The position numbers and the translations under genes are program-made. From Bradyrhizobium sp. BR13661 (GTDB lineage Bacteria > Pseudomonadota > Alphaproteobacteria > Rhizobiales > Xanthobacteraceae), in assembly GCF_029892425.1 (NCBI RefSeq), contig NZ_JARXWB010000013.1:1-64000 (forward strand): a DNA stretch of 64,000 bases, written 5' to 3'. Below are positions 7,044-16,645 of the stretch, piece by piece. The stretch's first letter is position 1. The number at the start of each line of letters is the position of its first letter. The notes under the pieces are model-generated. The model had not been told where the DNA came from. It worked only from the letters and a program-made list of their open reading frames with translations, and did no database searches.

Positions 7044-8009
7044 CTAGGCTTCGTCAGCGATGGCGCTCTGCTGCGCCTTGTGGATCGAGGACGGCACCAC
7101 GCCGAAATATTTCCGGAACACGCGGCTGAAATGCGATGAGCTGGAGAAGCCCCAGGAGAAGGCGACGTCGGTGATGGTCTTGCCGCCGTGGGCCTCGAGC
7201 TCCTGACGGCAGTTCTGCAGGCGCGCCTGCCAGATGTAATCGCTCACCGTGGTGCCGCGCTCGGAGAACAGCATGTGCAGATAGCGCTTGGAGCAGCCGA
7301 GCTCGGCGGAGATCTGGTCGATGCACAGATCCGGATCGCGCAGATGCTCGCGGATGAAGAACTGCGCGCGCACATACATCGCTTCCGGCCCGACCCGATC
7401 GAACATCGTGTCGGCTTCGCGCAATGGCAGCAGCAGCAGGTCGATCAGCGAATCGGCAACGCCGACGGCGCTGTTGGCCGACAACTTCGCCGCCTCGTCG
7501 AACGTGGCATGGACGAAATCATGGGCGATCCGCCCCGTGCCCGTCTTCGCCGTCAGCTTGCAGGCCGGCATGCGCTGTGACGGGAAGCCGCGATCGCGCA
7601 AGAGCGCCTTGGGTACGATCACCACGTCGTGGCGCGTGAAGGCGGGGCTGACGATCAAATGCGGACAGGAGACGTCATAGGCGATGATGTCGCCCGGGTT
7701 CAGTTCGATGTGGCGGCCTTCCTGCTCGAAGTAGGACACGCCATAGGTCTGGAAGTGAATCTTGATGTACGGGTGTTCATTGGCCTTGGCGCGCGCCAGC
7801 GTGTGCGCGATCCGATGCTGGCTGACTTCGATCTGACAAAGCTTCAGACGCGAGACCGTCGTGTAGTCGATGCGCCCTTCGAGCGAAGACGCCTCGAGCG
7901 GATCGACGTCAAAGTGACCACACAGGCTCGTCAGTCCGTCGACCCAGCTCTGGATCTGTCGCTTCGGCGTCAGTCCCGTCGTCGAGAGCGTGTGAATTGT
8001 GTCGGACAT
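7044..8009 (-). CDS. AraC-family transcriptional regulator, divergent from xoxF
   Basis: A 321-residue regulator. The N-terminal half (about 30-200) is the AraC_binding_2 type sensing domain with a cupin-like part (IELNPGDIIAYD). The C-terminal 100 residues form the double helix-turn-helix: DQISAELGCSKRYLHMLF for the first and ITDVAFSWGFSSSSHFSRVFRKYFG for the second, with the usual downstream Phe-Gly-x3-Pro turn. I start it at the Met at 8009 (MSDTIHT). It is transcribed away from xoxF across a 513-bp gap, so control of xoxF is the obvious guess, with the inducer unknown. A nested inverted repeat sits around its start. Confidence 0.85.
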   Translation of the reverse strand: MSDTIHTLSTTGLTPKRQIQSWVDGLTSLCGHFDVDPLEASSLEGRIDYTTVSRLKLCQIEVSQHRIAHTLARAKANEHPYIKIHFQTYGVSYFEQEGRHIELNPGDIIAYDVSCPHLIVSPAFTRHDVVIVPKALLRDRGFPSQRMPACKLTAKTGTGRIAHDFVHATFDEAAKLSANSAVGVADSLIDLLLLPLREADTMFDRVGPEAMYVRAQFFIREHLRDPDLCIDQISAELGCSKRYLHMLFSERGTTVSDYIWQARLQNCRQELEAHGGKTITDVAFSWGFSSSSHFSRVFRKYFGVVPSSIHKAQQSAIADEA

Positions 8010-8522
8010 TAATCCAGCCACTGGTGTTGCAGGGGATTCGACGCGAATCGCAGCCAGTGCCTGCTGGAGCCCTCGGCCATGATTGCGTGACGTTTACCTC
8101 GAATTTGAGCGGTCTTTTGAAACGAGCGCCATCGTCCCATTGCCACCCTTGCAAGTTAATCCTCCGCCTTAGTTGCAGCGCCGTCAAGGGGAACCTGAGC
8201 GCTGAGCAGCGCGGCGCCCCGCGCGGAAGCCGCTGAATTCGCTACTGCAAAATCAAAATGTTTGCCCCCGTGCGCTGTCGAGCAAAGCGCCTTCACTCTT
8301 GGGCAAGTTTCCCGCTGGCGAAGTCGTTAGGGATTGCAGCAGGAACAAAAAGAACGGGCTGCTCCTGCACGCGGACCCGTAGCTCTCATCCGGAGGAGGA
8401 AACAGCACAGCATCGTTTCTGGTCCCCAACGTGACCGCCCTGCACGAGCAGACGCCGGACGAGAAGCCCGGCTATTGAGCAATGCTTCGGAAACAATAAA
8501 CGAGACCAACGGAGGAATGACT
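8010..8522. promoter_or_regulatory. xoxF upstream region
   Basis: A 513-bp gap between the divergent AraC gene and xoxF with no credible gene. An in-frame extension of the xoxF frame runs through its last 190 bases but has the composition of untranslated leader, and the GGAGG at 8511-8515 marks the true start. The region should hold the promoters and regulator sites of both genes; I see no clear -35/-10 pair. Confidence 0.55.
8020..8059. promoter_or_regulatory. nested inverted repeat upstream of the AraC gene
   Basis: CACTGG (8020-8025) pairs with CCAGTG (8054-8059), and inside them GATTCG (8035-8040) pairs with CGAATC (8044-8049) around ACG. The structure begins about 10 bases upstream of the AraC start codon at 8009, so it could be an autoregulatory operator or an mRNA leader hairpin. 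Its size is modest for GC-rich DNA. Confidence 0.3.
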
Positions 8523-10325
8523 ATGCGCAAGGTGCTACTGGCGACCTTTCTCGGCTCCGCGGCGGCTCTCGCCGTCGGGACCGCGTCGGCCAATGACGAG
8601 CTGAACAAGATGTCGCAGAACCCGAAAGACTGGGTGATGCCGACCGGCGACTATGCCAATACCCGCTACTCCAAGCTCAATCAGATCAACGCACAAAATG
8701 TCGGCAAGCTCCAGGTTGCCTGGACCTTCTCGACCGGCGTGCTGCGCGGCCACGAAGGCGGCCCGCTGATCATCGGTAACATGATGTATGTCCATACGCC
8801 GTTCCCGAACAAGGTCTACGCCATTGACCTTTCAAACGAGAACAAGATCGTCTGGAAGTACGAGCCCAAGCAGGATCCGAACGTCATCCCGGTGATGTGC
8901 TGCGATACCGTCAACCGCGGCCTCGCCTTCGGCGACGGCAAGATCTTCCTGCATCAGGCCGACACGACTCTCGTCGCGCTCGACGCCAAGTCCGGTCAGG
9001 TTGCGTGGACCGCCAAGAACGGCGATCCGAGCAAGGGCGAGACCGGCACCTCGGCGCCGATGGTCGTCAAGGACAAGGTGCTGATCGGCATCTCCGGCGG
9101 TGAGTTCGGCGTTCAGGCCCACATGACCGCTTACGACATCAAGACCGGCAAACTGGCCTGGCGCGGCTTTTCGGAAGGGCCGGATGACCAGATCCTGGTC
9201 GACGACAAGACCACCGCACTCGGCAAGCCGATTGGTAAGGACTCCAGCCTGAAGACCTGGCAAGGCGATCAGTGGAAGATCGGCGGCGGCGCCACCTGGG
9301 GCTGGATCTCCTACGATCCCGAGCTGAACCTGATCTACTACGGATCGGGCAACCCCTCGACCTGGAATCCGAAGCAGCGCCCCGGCGACAACAAATGGTC
9401 GATGACGATCTGGGCCCGTAACCCCGACACCGGTGTCGCCAAGTGGGTCTATCAGATGACGCCCCATGACGAATGGGACTATGACGGCGTCAACGAGATG
9501 ATCCTCTCCGATCAGTCGATCAACGGCGCGGCGCGCAAGCTGCTGACGCATTTCGATCGTAACGGCCTCGGTTATACGCTCGATCGCGTCACCGGCGAGC
9601 TTCTGGTCGCCGAGAAGTATGATCCGAAGGTCAACTGGACCTCCGGCGTCGACATGGACAAGAACTCCGCCACCTATGGCCGTCCGAAGGTGCTCGACGC
9701 AGCTTCGACCGACAAGGCCGGCGAAGACCACAACGTGAAGGGCATCTGCCCGGCCGCGCTCGGCACCAAGGACGAGCAGCCGGCAGCCTACTCGCCCGAT
9801 ACGCAGCTGTTCTACGTCCCGACCAACCACGTCTGCATGGACTACGAGCCGTTCAAGGTGAGCTACACCGCGGGCCAGCCCTATGTGGGCGCGACGCTCT
9901 CGATGTATCCGCCGCAGGGCGATACCCACATGGGTAACTTCATCGCCTGGGACGGCAAGACCGGCAAGATCGTCTGGTCGAACAAGGAGCAGTTCTCGGT
10001 CTGGTCGGGTGCGCTCGCAACCGCCGGCGGCGTGGTGTTCTACGGCACGCTCGAAGGCTACCTGAAGGCGGTCGATGCCAAGACCGGCAAGGAGCTCTAC
10101 AAGTTCAAGACTCCCTCCGGCATCATCGGCAACGTCACCACTTATGAGAACGGCGGCAAGCAGTATGTCGCAGTGCTCTCCGGTGTCGGCGGCTGGGCTG
10201 GTATCGGTCTGGCAGCGGGTCTGACTGATCCGACCGCAGGCCTCGGCGCGGTCGGTGGCTACGCGGCCCTCAGCAACTACACGGCGCTCGGCGGCACGCT
10301 GACCGTGTTCTCGCTGCCCAACTAG
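8523..10325 (+). CDS. xoxF: lanthanide-dependent methanol dehydrogenase XoxF
   Basis: Periplasmic PQQ methanol dehydrogenase large subunit of 600 residues, the length expected for XoxF type 5. Signal peptide about 1-22. It has the PQQ-contacting pair C126-C127 (VMCCDTVNRG), ligands E194 and N277, catalytic D319 and the lanthanide-specific D321 in the block DEWDYDGVNEMIL, which is close to invariant in XoxF. The C-terminus ends in the Gly-rich segment typical of the family. The start at 8523 is chosen because GGAGG ends 7 nt before it; the Met two codons upstream is too close. The genes after it (cytochrome, formaldehyde dehydrogenase, gfa) form a complete route from methanol to formate. No MxaI-type small subunit is present, as normal for XoxF. 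Confidence 0.95.
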   Translation: MRKVLLATFLGSAAALAVGTASANDELNKMSQNPKDWVMPTGDYANTRYSKLNQINAQNVGKLQVAWTFSTGVLRGHEGGPLIIGNMMYVHTPFPNKVYAIDLSNENKIVWKYEPKQDPNVIPVMCCDTVNRGLAFGDGKIFLHQADTTLVALDAKSGQVAWTAKNGDPSKGETGTSAPMVVKDKVLIGISGGEFGVQAHMTAYDIKTGKLAWRGFSEGPDDQILVDDKTTALGKPIGKDSSLKTWQGDQWKIGGGATWGWISYDPELNLIYYGSGNPSTWNPKQRPGDNKWSMTIWARNPDTGVAKWVYQMTPHDEWDYDGVNEMILSDQSINGAARKLLTHFDRNGLGYTLDRVTGELLVAEKYDPKVNWTSGVDMDKNSATYGRPKVLDAASTDKAGEDHNVKGICPAALGTKDEQPAAYSPDTQLFYVPTNHVCMDYEPFKVSYTAGQPYVGATLSMYPPQGDTHMGNFIAWDGKTGKIVWSNKEQFSVWSGALATAGGVVFYGTLEGYLKAVDAKTGKELYKFKTPSGIIGNVTTYENGGKQYVAVLSGVGGWAGIGLAAGLTDPTAGLGAVGGYAALSNYTALGGTLTVFSLPN

Positions 10326-10405
10326 CCTCTGTTCAATGTCGCTCCGGCGCGTGGATCAACTCCACGCGCCGGCTCGTCTCCACTTGATGCTTCGAGGAAC
10401 AGCTC

Positions 10406-10924
10406 TTGCGTAAGATTTGCTCTGTCATTGCTGCGATGATCTTCGTTGCGTCCGGAGGAATTGCTGTCGCGGACGGCTCGGGCGATCCGACTGCCGTCAA
10501 GCAGAACGAAACTGGCGAATGGCTCGATAAGGACGGTAACCCGACCTACAAGATCAACGGCCAATCCGTCGACTGGTACACCTATTCCGGATACCGCCGC
10601 TATCACTCGGACTGCCATGTGTGTCATGGCCCGGATGGCATGGGCTCGACCTATGCGCCCGCATTGAAGGATTCGCTCAAGACGATGAACTATGCCGACT
10701 TTCTGGGCGTCGTCGCCTCCGGTCGCAAGAACATCTCGACGGCCTCGGAGAACGTGATGCCGGCCTTCGGCGATAACCCGAACGTCGCCTGCTATATGGA
10801 CGATCTGTACGTCTATCTGCGTGCCCGCTCCAACGAAGCCTGGGGCCGCGCCCGTCCGGGTCAACACGAGGACAAGAACGACGCCTATACCAAGAATGAA
10901 GACTCGTGCATGGGCAAGAAGTGA
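10406..10924 (+). CDS. xoxG: XoxG, cytochrome c acceptor for XoxF
   Basis: A 172-residue periplasmic cytochrome cL. Export signal about 1-22, a haem site CHVCH at about residues 71-75 (HSDCHVCHGPDGMGS), and a likely axial Met in ENVMPAFGDNPNV near residue 115. Length and the tail with NEDSCMGKK fit XoxG/MxaG proteins, which take electrons from the quinoprotein and hand them to a smaller cytochrome. I accept the TTG start at 10406, preceded by CGAGGAAC, because it gives a full signal peptide. It lies 80 bp after xoxF on the same strand and is almost certainly co-transcribed with it. Confidence 0.9.
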   Translation: MRKICSVIAAMIFVASGGIAVADGSGDPTAVKQNETGEWLDKDGNPTYKINGQSVDWYTYSGYRRYHSDCHVCHGPDGMGSTYAPALKDSLKTMNYADFLGVVASGRKNISTASENVMPAFGDNPNVACYMDDLYVYLRARSNEAWGRARPGQHEDKNDAYTKNEDSCMGKK

Positions 10925-10984
10925 ACGTTTGCAGCCCGGCTGAGACTTAAGTCTTGGCATCCTGCGAGAATTTAGGAGTTACCG

Positions 10985-12094
<1,110 letters not shown>

Positions 12095-12127
12095 CTCGAA
12101 AGCGTCACCCCCAAGGAGGATCGACCC

Positions 12128-12691
12128 ATGACTGTTGCACTCCATCCATCGATCGATAACGGCCTCAAACAAGGCACCGGCCATTTTGCCGGCGGCACGC
12201 TCGCCTGCAAATGCAAGGATCATCAGGTCAAGGTCGGCATCAAGGGCGACGTGGCGCACAACCACGCCTGCGGCTGCACCAAGTGCTGGAAGCCGCAGGG
12301 CGCGACCTTCTCGGTCGTGGCCGTGGTGCCGCGCCAGAACGTCACCGTGCTCGAGAACGGCGACAAGCTCCAGATCGTCGACGCCTCGGCCGTGATCCAG
12401 CGGCATGCCTGCAAGGCCTGTGGCACCCACATGTTCGGCCGCATCGAGAACAAGAACCATCCGTTCTACGGTCTCGATTTCATCCATCCGGAACTGTTCC
12501 AGGAACAGGGCTCGCAGGCGCCGCAATTCGCCGCCTTCGTCTCCTCGGTGATCGAATCCGGCGTGAAGCCGGAGCAGATGGCGGGCATCCGGTCGCGGCT
12601 GAAGGAAATCGGCCTCGAGCCCTATGACTGCCTGTCGCCGGCGCTGATGGATGCGATCGCGACTCATGTCGCGAAGGCCAAGGCTGCCTGA
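12128..12691 (+). CDS. gfa: S-(hydroxymethyl)glutathione synthase (Gfa)
   Basis: A 187-residue zinc protein of the GFA/CENP-V fold that joins formaldehyde and glutathione, or binds glutathione for that purpose. The metal cysteines are in CKCKD (near residue 29), HACGCTKCW (near 50) and HACKACGTHMFGR (near 96), the expected order. AAGGAGG lies 7 nt before the ATG at 12128. It is 33 bp after the formaldehyde dehydrogenase gene on the same strand and forms the last gene of the xoxF-xoxG-flhA-gfa group. A stem-loop follows its stop. Whether Gfa truly catalyses the condensation or only carries glutathione has been debated for the family. Confidence 0.93.
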   Translation: MTVALHPSIDNGLKQGTGHFAGGTLACKCKDHQVKVGIKGDVAHNHACGCTKCWKPQGATFSVVAVVPRQNVTVLENGDKLQIVDASAVIQRHACKACGTHMFGRIENKNHPFYGLDFIHPELFQEQGSQAPQFAAFVSSVIESGVKPEQMAGIRSRLKEIGLEPYDCLSPALMDAIATHVAKAKAA

Positions 12692-12724
12692 GAGGGCTGC
12701 CTGAGCAAGGCCGCAAGACGATTG

Positions 12725-12760
12725 CCCGTCCGCCCGCTGCTCGCCGGCGGGACGGACGGG
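12725..12760 (+). terminator. stem-loop after gfa
   Basis: Arms CCCGTCCG-CCCG and CGGG-ACGGACGGG pair with one bulged base around a short loop, 34 bp past the gfa stop. There is no T-run after it, so it would act as a weak terminator or as an mRNA 3'-end protector of the methanol operon. Confidence 0.5.
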
Positions 12761-12829
12761 TGCGACCCTCGAATGATCGCGGCTGCTCTGCCGCTTGTGC
12801 ACTTTGGGTATGCGAGCGCGTTTCGCTCC

Positions 12830-12965
12830 CTCAGTCCTGGTCTCTGAATGACTGCGCAGTGCCGCCCTCTTCCGTCGTGAAGTCAGCGCGTCCTGCGATT
12901 CTCCCTCCCTCGACTGAGGAATACTGCTTCGTCCGCCCGGTTCCGCTTGCGGACGAAGCTTTTTT
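12830..12965 (+). ncRNA. candidate small RNA ending in an intrinsic terminator
   Basis: A perfect terminator (12926-12965) stands about 235 bp after the nearest upstream gene and 380 bp before the next, so it should end a transcript of its own or a long 3' tail. Just before it is a C-rich stretch CTCCCTCCCTC (12901-12911), which could pair with ribosome-binding sites as in known alphaproteobacterial small RNAs. The 5' end is a guess; no promoter is clear. Confidence 0.27.
12926..12965 (+). terminator. Rho-independent terminator
   Basis: GCTTCGTCCG (12926-12935) pairs exactly with CGGACGAAGC (12950-12959), with a 14-nt loop, followed at once by six T residues (12960-12965). This is the clearest intrinsic terminator in the window. 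Confidence 0.75.
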
Positions 12966-13070
12966 CACTGCGTCTTCGATTTCGCGATCGCCTGTCGCGC
13001 GACGTCTTGCCACGCCCTGCTTTCGACAAACGGCGGATGCAATCTGTTCGCGTCGAGTACGGCCAATTGA

Positions 13071-13105
13071 GAACACCTGGCTGTGAACACTTGGCTGTGA
13101 ACACC
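13071..13105. repeat. 14-bp tandem direct repeat, 2.5 copies
   Basis: GAACACCTGGCTGT, GAACACTTGGCTGT and a partial GAACACC follow each other without gaps; the two full units differ at one base. It lies about 240 bp upstream of the iorA-like gene. It could be a pair of regulator sites on the same face of the helix or simple slippage. Confidence 0.6.
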
Positions 13106-13345
13106 GGTCCGGCGCGTTTCCTGCTACGGTCGCGTCGTCACGATGCCGCACCAGTTCAATCAATCAAGAACAAGACGGGAGGTATCGAGCACTTCAGGAC
13201 ATCCCGATTTGTATTCCAGCCTCCTGCCGGGACCTGCCCGCGTGGGACGAAGGGCCGGAATGCAATCACACCACGCAACGGACATTGCGCCGACTGAACT
13301 CGGCAATGTCGGAATCAGCAAGCTTATGAAGAGCGAGGGACGATC

Positions 13346-13798
13346 ATGATCAAGGTGAAGATCAACGGCCAGGAACAGAGCTGGGACGGCGACCCGGATC
13401 TCCCGCTACTCTGGTTCCTGCGCGACGAAGCCGGGCTGACCGGCACCAAGTTCGGCTGTGGCCAGGCCCTGTGCGGCGCCTGCACCGTCATCGTCGACAA
13501 GGAGGCGGTGCGCTCCTGCATCACATCGCTCAACGACGTGGCGGGGCGCGAAGTCACCACGATCGAGGGGCTGCATCCGGATGGCGATCATCCCGTGCAG
13601 AAGGCCTGGCGCCAGGTCAATGTCCCCCAATGCGGCTTCTGCCAGGCCGGCCAGATCATGCAGGCCGCCGCACTGCTGATGGACAACCCCAAGCCGTCGC
13701 ATGACCAGATCCGCGAGGCGATGTCCGGCAACATTTGCCGCTGCGGCTGCTATCAGCGCATCGAGAACGCCGTCCACCTCGCATCGACGGGAGTGTGA
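13346..13798 (+). CDS. iorA: 2Fe-2S subunit of a molybdenum hydroxylase (isoquinoline 1-oxidoreductase alpha type)
   Basis: A 150-residue electron-transfer subunit with two [2Fe-2S] clusters. The plant-type ferredoxin domain has its cysteines in FGCGQALCGACTV (about residues 38-48) and the single Cys in VRSCITS. The C-terminal helical domain carries the second cluster in PQCGFCQAGQIM and GNICRCGCYQRI. It pairs with the molybdopterin subunit that begins one base after its stop. The length and sequence fit IorA of isoquinoline oxidoreductase and related aldehyde dehydrogenases; no FAD subunit is encoded, so electrons probably go to a cytochrome. Substrate not known; an aldehyde is a reasonable alternative given the alcohol-oxidising neighbours. 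Confidence 0.87.
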   Translation: MIKVKINGQEQSWDGDPDLPLLWFLRDEAGLTGTKFGCGQALCGACTVIVDKEAVRSCITSLNDVAGREVTTIEGLHPDGDHPVQKAWRQVNVPQCGFCQAGQIMQAAALLMDNPKPSHDQIREAMSGNICRCGCYQRIENAVHLASTGV

Positions 13799-13799
13799 C

Positions 13800-16112
13800 A
13801 TGAATTTCATCGACAATCCCCGCAAGCTCCGTGGCTTCGAAAAGAACATCAAGGTCGAGAAGGTCTCTCGCCGCAGCATCCTGAAGGGGCTCGGCATCAC
13901 CGGCGGCTTCGTGCTCGCCGCCCCCGTGATGTCGCGCCAGGCCTTTGCCTATGAGACCGGCGCCGGCAAGATGCCGCATGGCGTCGTGGTCGATCCGCGC
14001 GTGTTCGTCGCGGTCGCGCCCGACGGCACCGTCACCATCCTCGCCCACCGCTCCGAAATGGGCACAGGCGTGCGCACCAGCCTGCCGCTGATCGTCGCGG
14101 AGGAGATGGAGGCGGACTGGTCCAAGGTCAAGGTGCAGCAGGCTCACGGCGACGAGGTCAAGTTCGGCAACCAGGACACCGACGGCTCGCGCAGCACGCG
14201 GCACTATCTGATCCCGATGCGCCAGATCGGCGCCTCCGCCCGCACCATGCTGGAGCAGGCCGCGGCCAAGCGCTGGAACGTGCCGGCGACGGAGGTCAAG
14301 GCGGTCAATCACGAGGTCGTCCATAGCGCGAGCGGACGCAAGCTCGGCTTCGGCGAACTCGCAGCCGATGCCGCCAAGCAATCGGTCCCCAGCATCGAAG
14401 GCCTCAAGCTGAAAGACCCCAAGGATTTCCGCTATCTCGGCAAGGGCCAGGTCAGCATCGTCGATCTCCACGACATCACCACCGGCAAGGCCCGTTACGG
14501 CGCCGATGTCCGCCTGCCCGGCATGAAATACGCCGTGATCGCGCGTCCGCCGGTCACCGGCGGCAAGCTCACCTCGTTCGATCCGGACGCGGCGCTGAAA
14601 GTGCCGGGCGTCGAGAAGGTGATCAAGGTTCAAGGCTGGCCGTGGCCATCGAAATTCCAGCCGCTCGGCGGTGTGGCGGTGATCGCACGCAACACCGGCG
14701 CTGCGATCAAGGGCCGCGACGCGTTAAAGCTCGTCTGGGATGACGGCGCCAACGGCAAGTATGACTCGGTCGCCTACCGCAAGGACCTCGAGGAGGCTTC
14801 GCGCAAGCCGGGCCTCGTGGTGCGCCGGGAGGGCGATGCGGACGCCGCGCTGAAGTCGGCCGACAAGGTCGTAACCGGCGAATATTATCTGCCGCACCTC
14901 GCCCACGTCAGCATGGAGCCGCCGGTTGCGGTCGCCGACGTCAAGGGCGACAAGGCCGAGATCTGGGCGCCGGTGCAGAGCCCGGGCGGCACCCGCGAGG
15001 ACGTCGCCAAGACGCTCGGCATTCCCGAGGGCAACGTCACCGTCAATGTCACGCTGCTCGGCGGCGGATTCGGCCGCAAGTCGAAATGCGACTTTGCGCT
15101 CGAGGCCGCACTTCTGTCGAAGGAGCTCGGCGCACCCGTGAAGGTGCAGTGGACGCGCGAGGACGATCTCCATCACGACTTCCTGCACACGGTCTCGGTG
15201 GAACGGATCGAGGCGGGCCTCGACAAGGACGGCAAGGTGATCGCCTGGCGTCACCGCAGCGTGGCGCCGACCATCGCCTCGACCTTCGCGGCCGGTGCCA
15301 ACCATGCGGCGTCGTTCGAGCTCGGCATGGGGCTCGTCGACATGCCGTTCGAGATCGCCAACATCTCCTGCGAGAACCCGGAAGCCGCGGCGTTCACCCG
15401 CATCGGCTGGTTCCGCTCGGTCTCGAACATCCCGCGCGCCTTCGCGGTGCAGTCGATGGTCGGCGAAATCGCCGCTGCGACCGGCCGCGACCAGAAGGAG
15501 ACGCTCCTTGCCTTGATCGGTACTCCTCGCATCGTCAAGCCCAACGTCAAGGACCTCTGGAACTACGGCGAGCCTTATGACAGCTACCCGATCGACACCG
15601 CGCGCCTCCGCAAGGTCGTCGAGCTGGTCGCTGAGAAGGGCGAATGGGGCCGTCAGGTCCCGAAGGGGCACGGCCTCGGCATCGCCGTGCACCGCAGCTT
15701 CGTCAGCTATATCGCCACCATCGTCGAGGTCGCCGTCGACGAGAAGGGCAAGCTGACGGTGCCACGCGTCGACACCGCGATCGACTGCGGCACCTATGTC
15801 AACCCCGAGCGCATCGCCTCGCAGATCGAGGGTGCCGCGATCATGGGCCTGAGCCTCGCCAAATACGGCGCGGTGACCTTCAAGGACGGCAGGGTCGAGC
15901 AGAAAAACTTTGACGACTTCCAGGTCATCAGGATGGACGAGGCTCCGCTGGTGACCAACGTCCATATCGTTCCACCTGCATCGGATACGCCGCCGAGCGG
16001 CGTCGGCGAGCCCGGCGTGCCGCCGTTCGCACCGGCGCTGATGAACGCGATCTTCGCCGCAACCGGCAAGCGCATCCGCGCGTTGCCGATCGGCAAGCAA
16101 TTGGAGGCGTAG
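13800..16112 (+). CDS. iorB: molybdopterin-binding subunit of a molybdenum hydroxylase (isoquinoline 1-oxidoreductase beta type)
   Basis: A 770-residue catalytic subunit of the xanthine dehydrogenase superfamily, in the IorB/AldH arrangement where the two molybdopterin domains follow a Tat signal. The twin-arginine motif SRRSILK is near residue 22, followed by a hydrophobic segment, so the enzyme is periplasmic. Molybdopterin-contact regions include AHRSEMGTGVRTSLP, LLGGGFGRKSKCDFALEA and GEPGVPPFAPAL near the end, the last holding the Glu expected to act as base. The start at 13800 is set by tight coupling to iorA. A periplasmic molybdenum oxidase beside alcohol dehydrogenases might oxidise the aldehydes they make; that is inference. 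Confidence 0.87.
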   Translation: MNFIDNPRKLRGFEKNIKVEKVSRRSILKGLGITGGFVLAAPVMSRQAFAYETGAGKMPHGVVVDPRVFVAVAPDGTVTILAHRSEMGTGVRTSLPLIVAEEMEADWSKVKVQQAHGDEVKFGNQDTDGSRSTRHYLIPMRQIGASARTMLEQAAAKRWNVPATEVKAVNHEVVHSASGRKLGFGELAADAAKQSVPSIEGLKLKDPKDFRYLGKGQVSIVDLHDITTGKARYGADVRLPGMKYAVIARPPVTGGKLTSFDPDAALKVPGVEKVIKVQGWPWPSKFQPLGGVAVIARNTGAAIKGRDALKLVWDDGANGKYDSVAYRKDLEEASRKPGLVVRREGDADAALKSADKVVTGEYYLPHLAHVSMEPPVAVADVKGDKAEIWAPVQSPGGTREDVAKTLGIPEGNVTVNVTLLGGGFGRKSKCDFALEAALLSKELGAPVKVQWTREDDLHHDFLHTVSVERIEAGLDKDGKVIAWRHRSVAPTIASTFAAGANHAASFELGMGLVDMPFEIANISCENPEAAAFTRIGWFRSVSNIPRAFAVQSMVGEIAAATGRDQKETLLALIGTPRIVKPNVKDLWNYGEPYDSYPIDTARLRKVVELVAEKGEWGRQVPKGHGLGIAVHRSFVSYIATIVEVAVDEKGKLTVPRVDTAIDCGTYVNPERIASQIEGAAIMGLSLAKYGAVTFKDGRVEQKNFDDFQVIRMDEAPLVTNVHIVPPASDTPPSGVGEPGVPPFAPALMNAIFAATGKRIRALPIGKQLEA

Positions 16113-16166
16113 CGGGAACATCAGCGGCTTCGCGCCGTTTCTCTTCGATCTGACAGGAGCAGATCG

Positions 16167-16430
16167 ATGACCAACATTCCAAGGGCGCTCGCAGTCTCGC
16201 TGCTGTCGAGCGCCTTTCTTTTGAGCGGTGCGGCCGCCTTCGCCCAGAGCAGCAACACCACACCACCAACCACGGCGACGCGCCCCACCGCGCCGGACCA
16301 GAGCTCGCTCCCCAACACAAGCGCGCCGCCCGCCTCGACCACGCAGACGACCGGGCAGAGCAGCACTGATCCGAAGGTCCGCGAGATGAATCAGGCGGAG
16401 AAGGACAAGGTGGAGCGCGAGGGGAAATAG
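16167..16430 (+). CDS. small secreted Ser/Thr/Pro-rich protein
   Basis: An 87-residue exported protein: signal peptide about 1-26 ending in AAAFAQ, then a low-complexity stretch rich in Thr, Ser and Pro to about residue 66, and a charged tail with REMNQAEKDKVEREGK. It is preceded by a GACAGGAG ribosome site and lies 54 bp after iorB. Such short proteins are frequent in Bradyrhizobium and have no known role. Clean signal peptide and coding-like composition support it as real. Confidence 0.65.
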   Translation: MTNIPRALAVSLLSSAFLLSGAAAFAQSSNTTPPTTATRPTAPDQSSLPNTSAPPASTTQTTGQSSTDPKVREMNQAEKDKVEREGK

Positions 16431-16445
16431 ACTCGGCGCACTCCA

Positions 16446-16536
16446 CGCCGTCATGGCCGGGCTTGTCCCGGCCATCCACGACCTTTGCCGCGGCACTGAG
16501 AAACGTGGATGCCCGGGACAAGCCCGGGCATGACGA
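16446..16536. repeat. double REP-like palindromic element
   Basis: Two hairpins, CATGGCCGGG-CTTGT-CCCGGCCAT (about 16452-16475) and TGCCCGGG-ACAAG-CCCGGGCA (16510-16530), lie inside a larger inverted arrangement GTCATG...CCACG / CGTGG...CATGAC. This is a well-known intergenic element type in Bradyrhizobium and lies between two convergent genes, where it may end transcription from both sides. Confidence 0.75.
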
Positions 16537-16645
16537 GTTCTTGGTGAGAGCAACGATCCCATCGCACGCAAAATGCGGCGGACGTTGCCGTCCGCCGCAC
16601 TCGCCACCCCCCTGCTGCTCCGCCTATTTCGATCCGCCGCGGAGC

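Larger units (their letters stand above)
12692..13345. other. 654-bp intergenic region with stem-loops and tandem repeat
   Basis: No convincing protein gene: the open frames here (for example 12760-13086 plus, 12831-13163 minus) have no recognisable domains and composition like frame shadows. It contains a GC-rich stem-loop after gfa, a strong intrinsic terminator at 12926-12965 that does not directly follow a gene, a 14-bp tandem repeat at 13071-13105, and the leader of the iorA-like gene. Confidence 0.6.

Noticed and set aside
8334..8522. 63-codon upstream extension of the xoxF frame
   Set aside because: It would bury the signal peptide inside the protein; GGAGG directly before 8523 marks the true start.
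12831..13163. 110-codon minus-strand frame in the gap after gfa
   Set aside because: No ribosome site, no domain, and it runs against the intrinsic terminator and candidate small RNA of the plus strand.
14724..16607. 627-codon minus-strand frame
   Set aside because: Antisense to the iorB-like gene; composition of a shadow frame, and it runs through the REP-like element.
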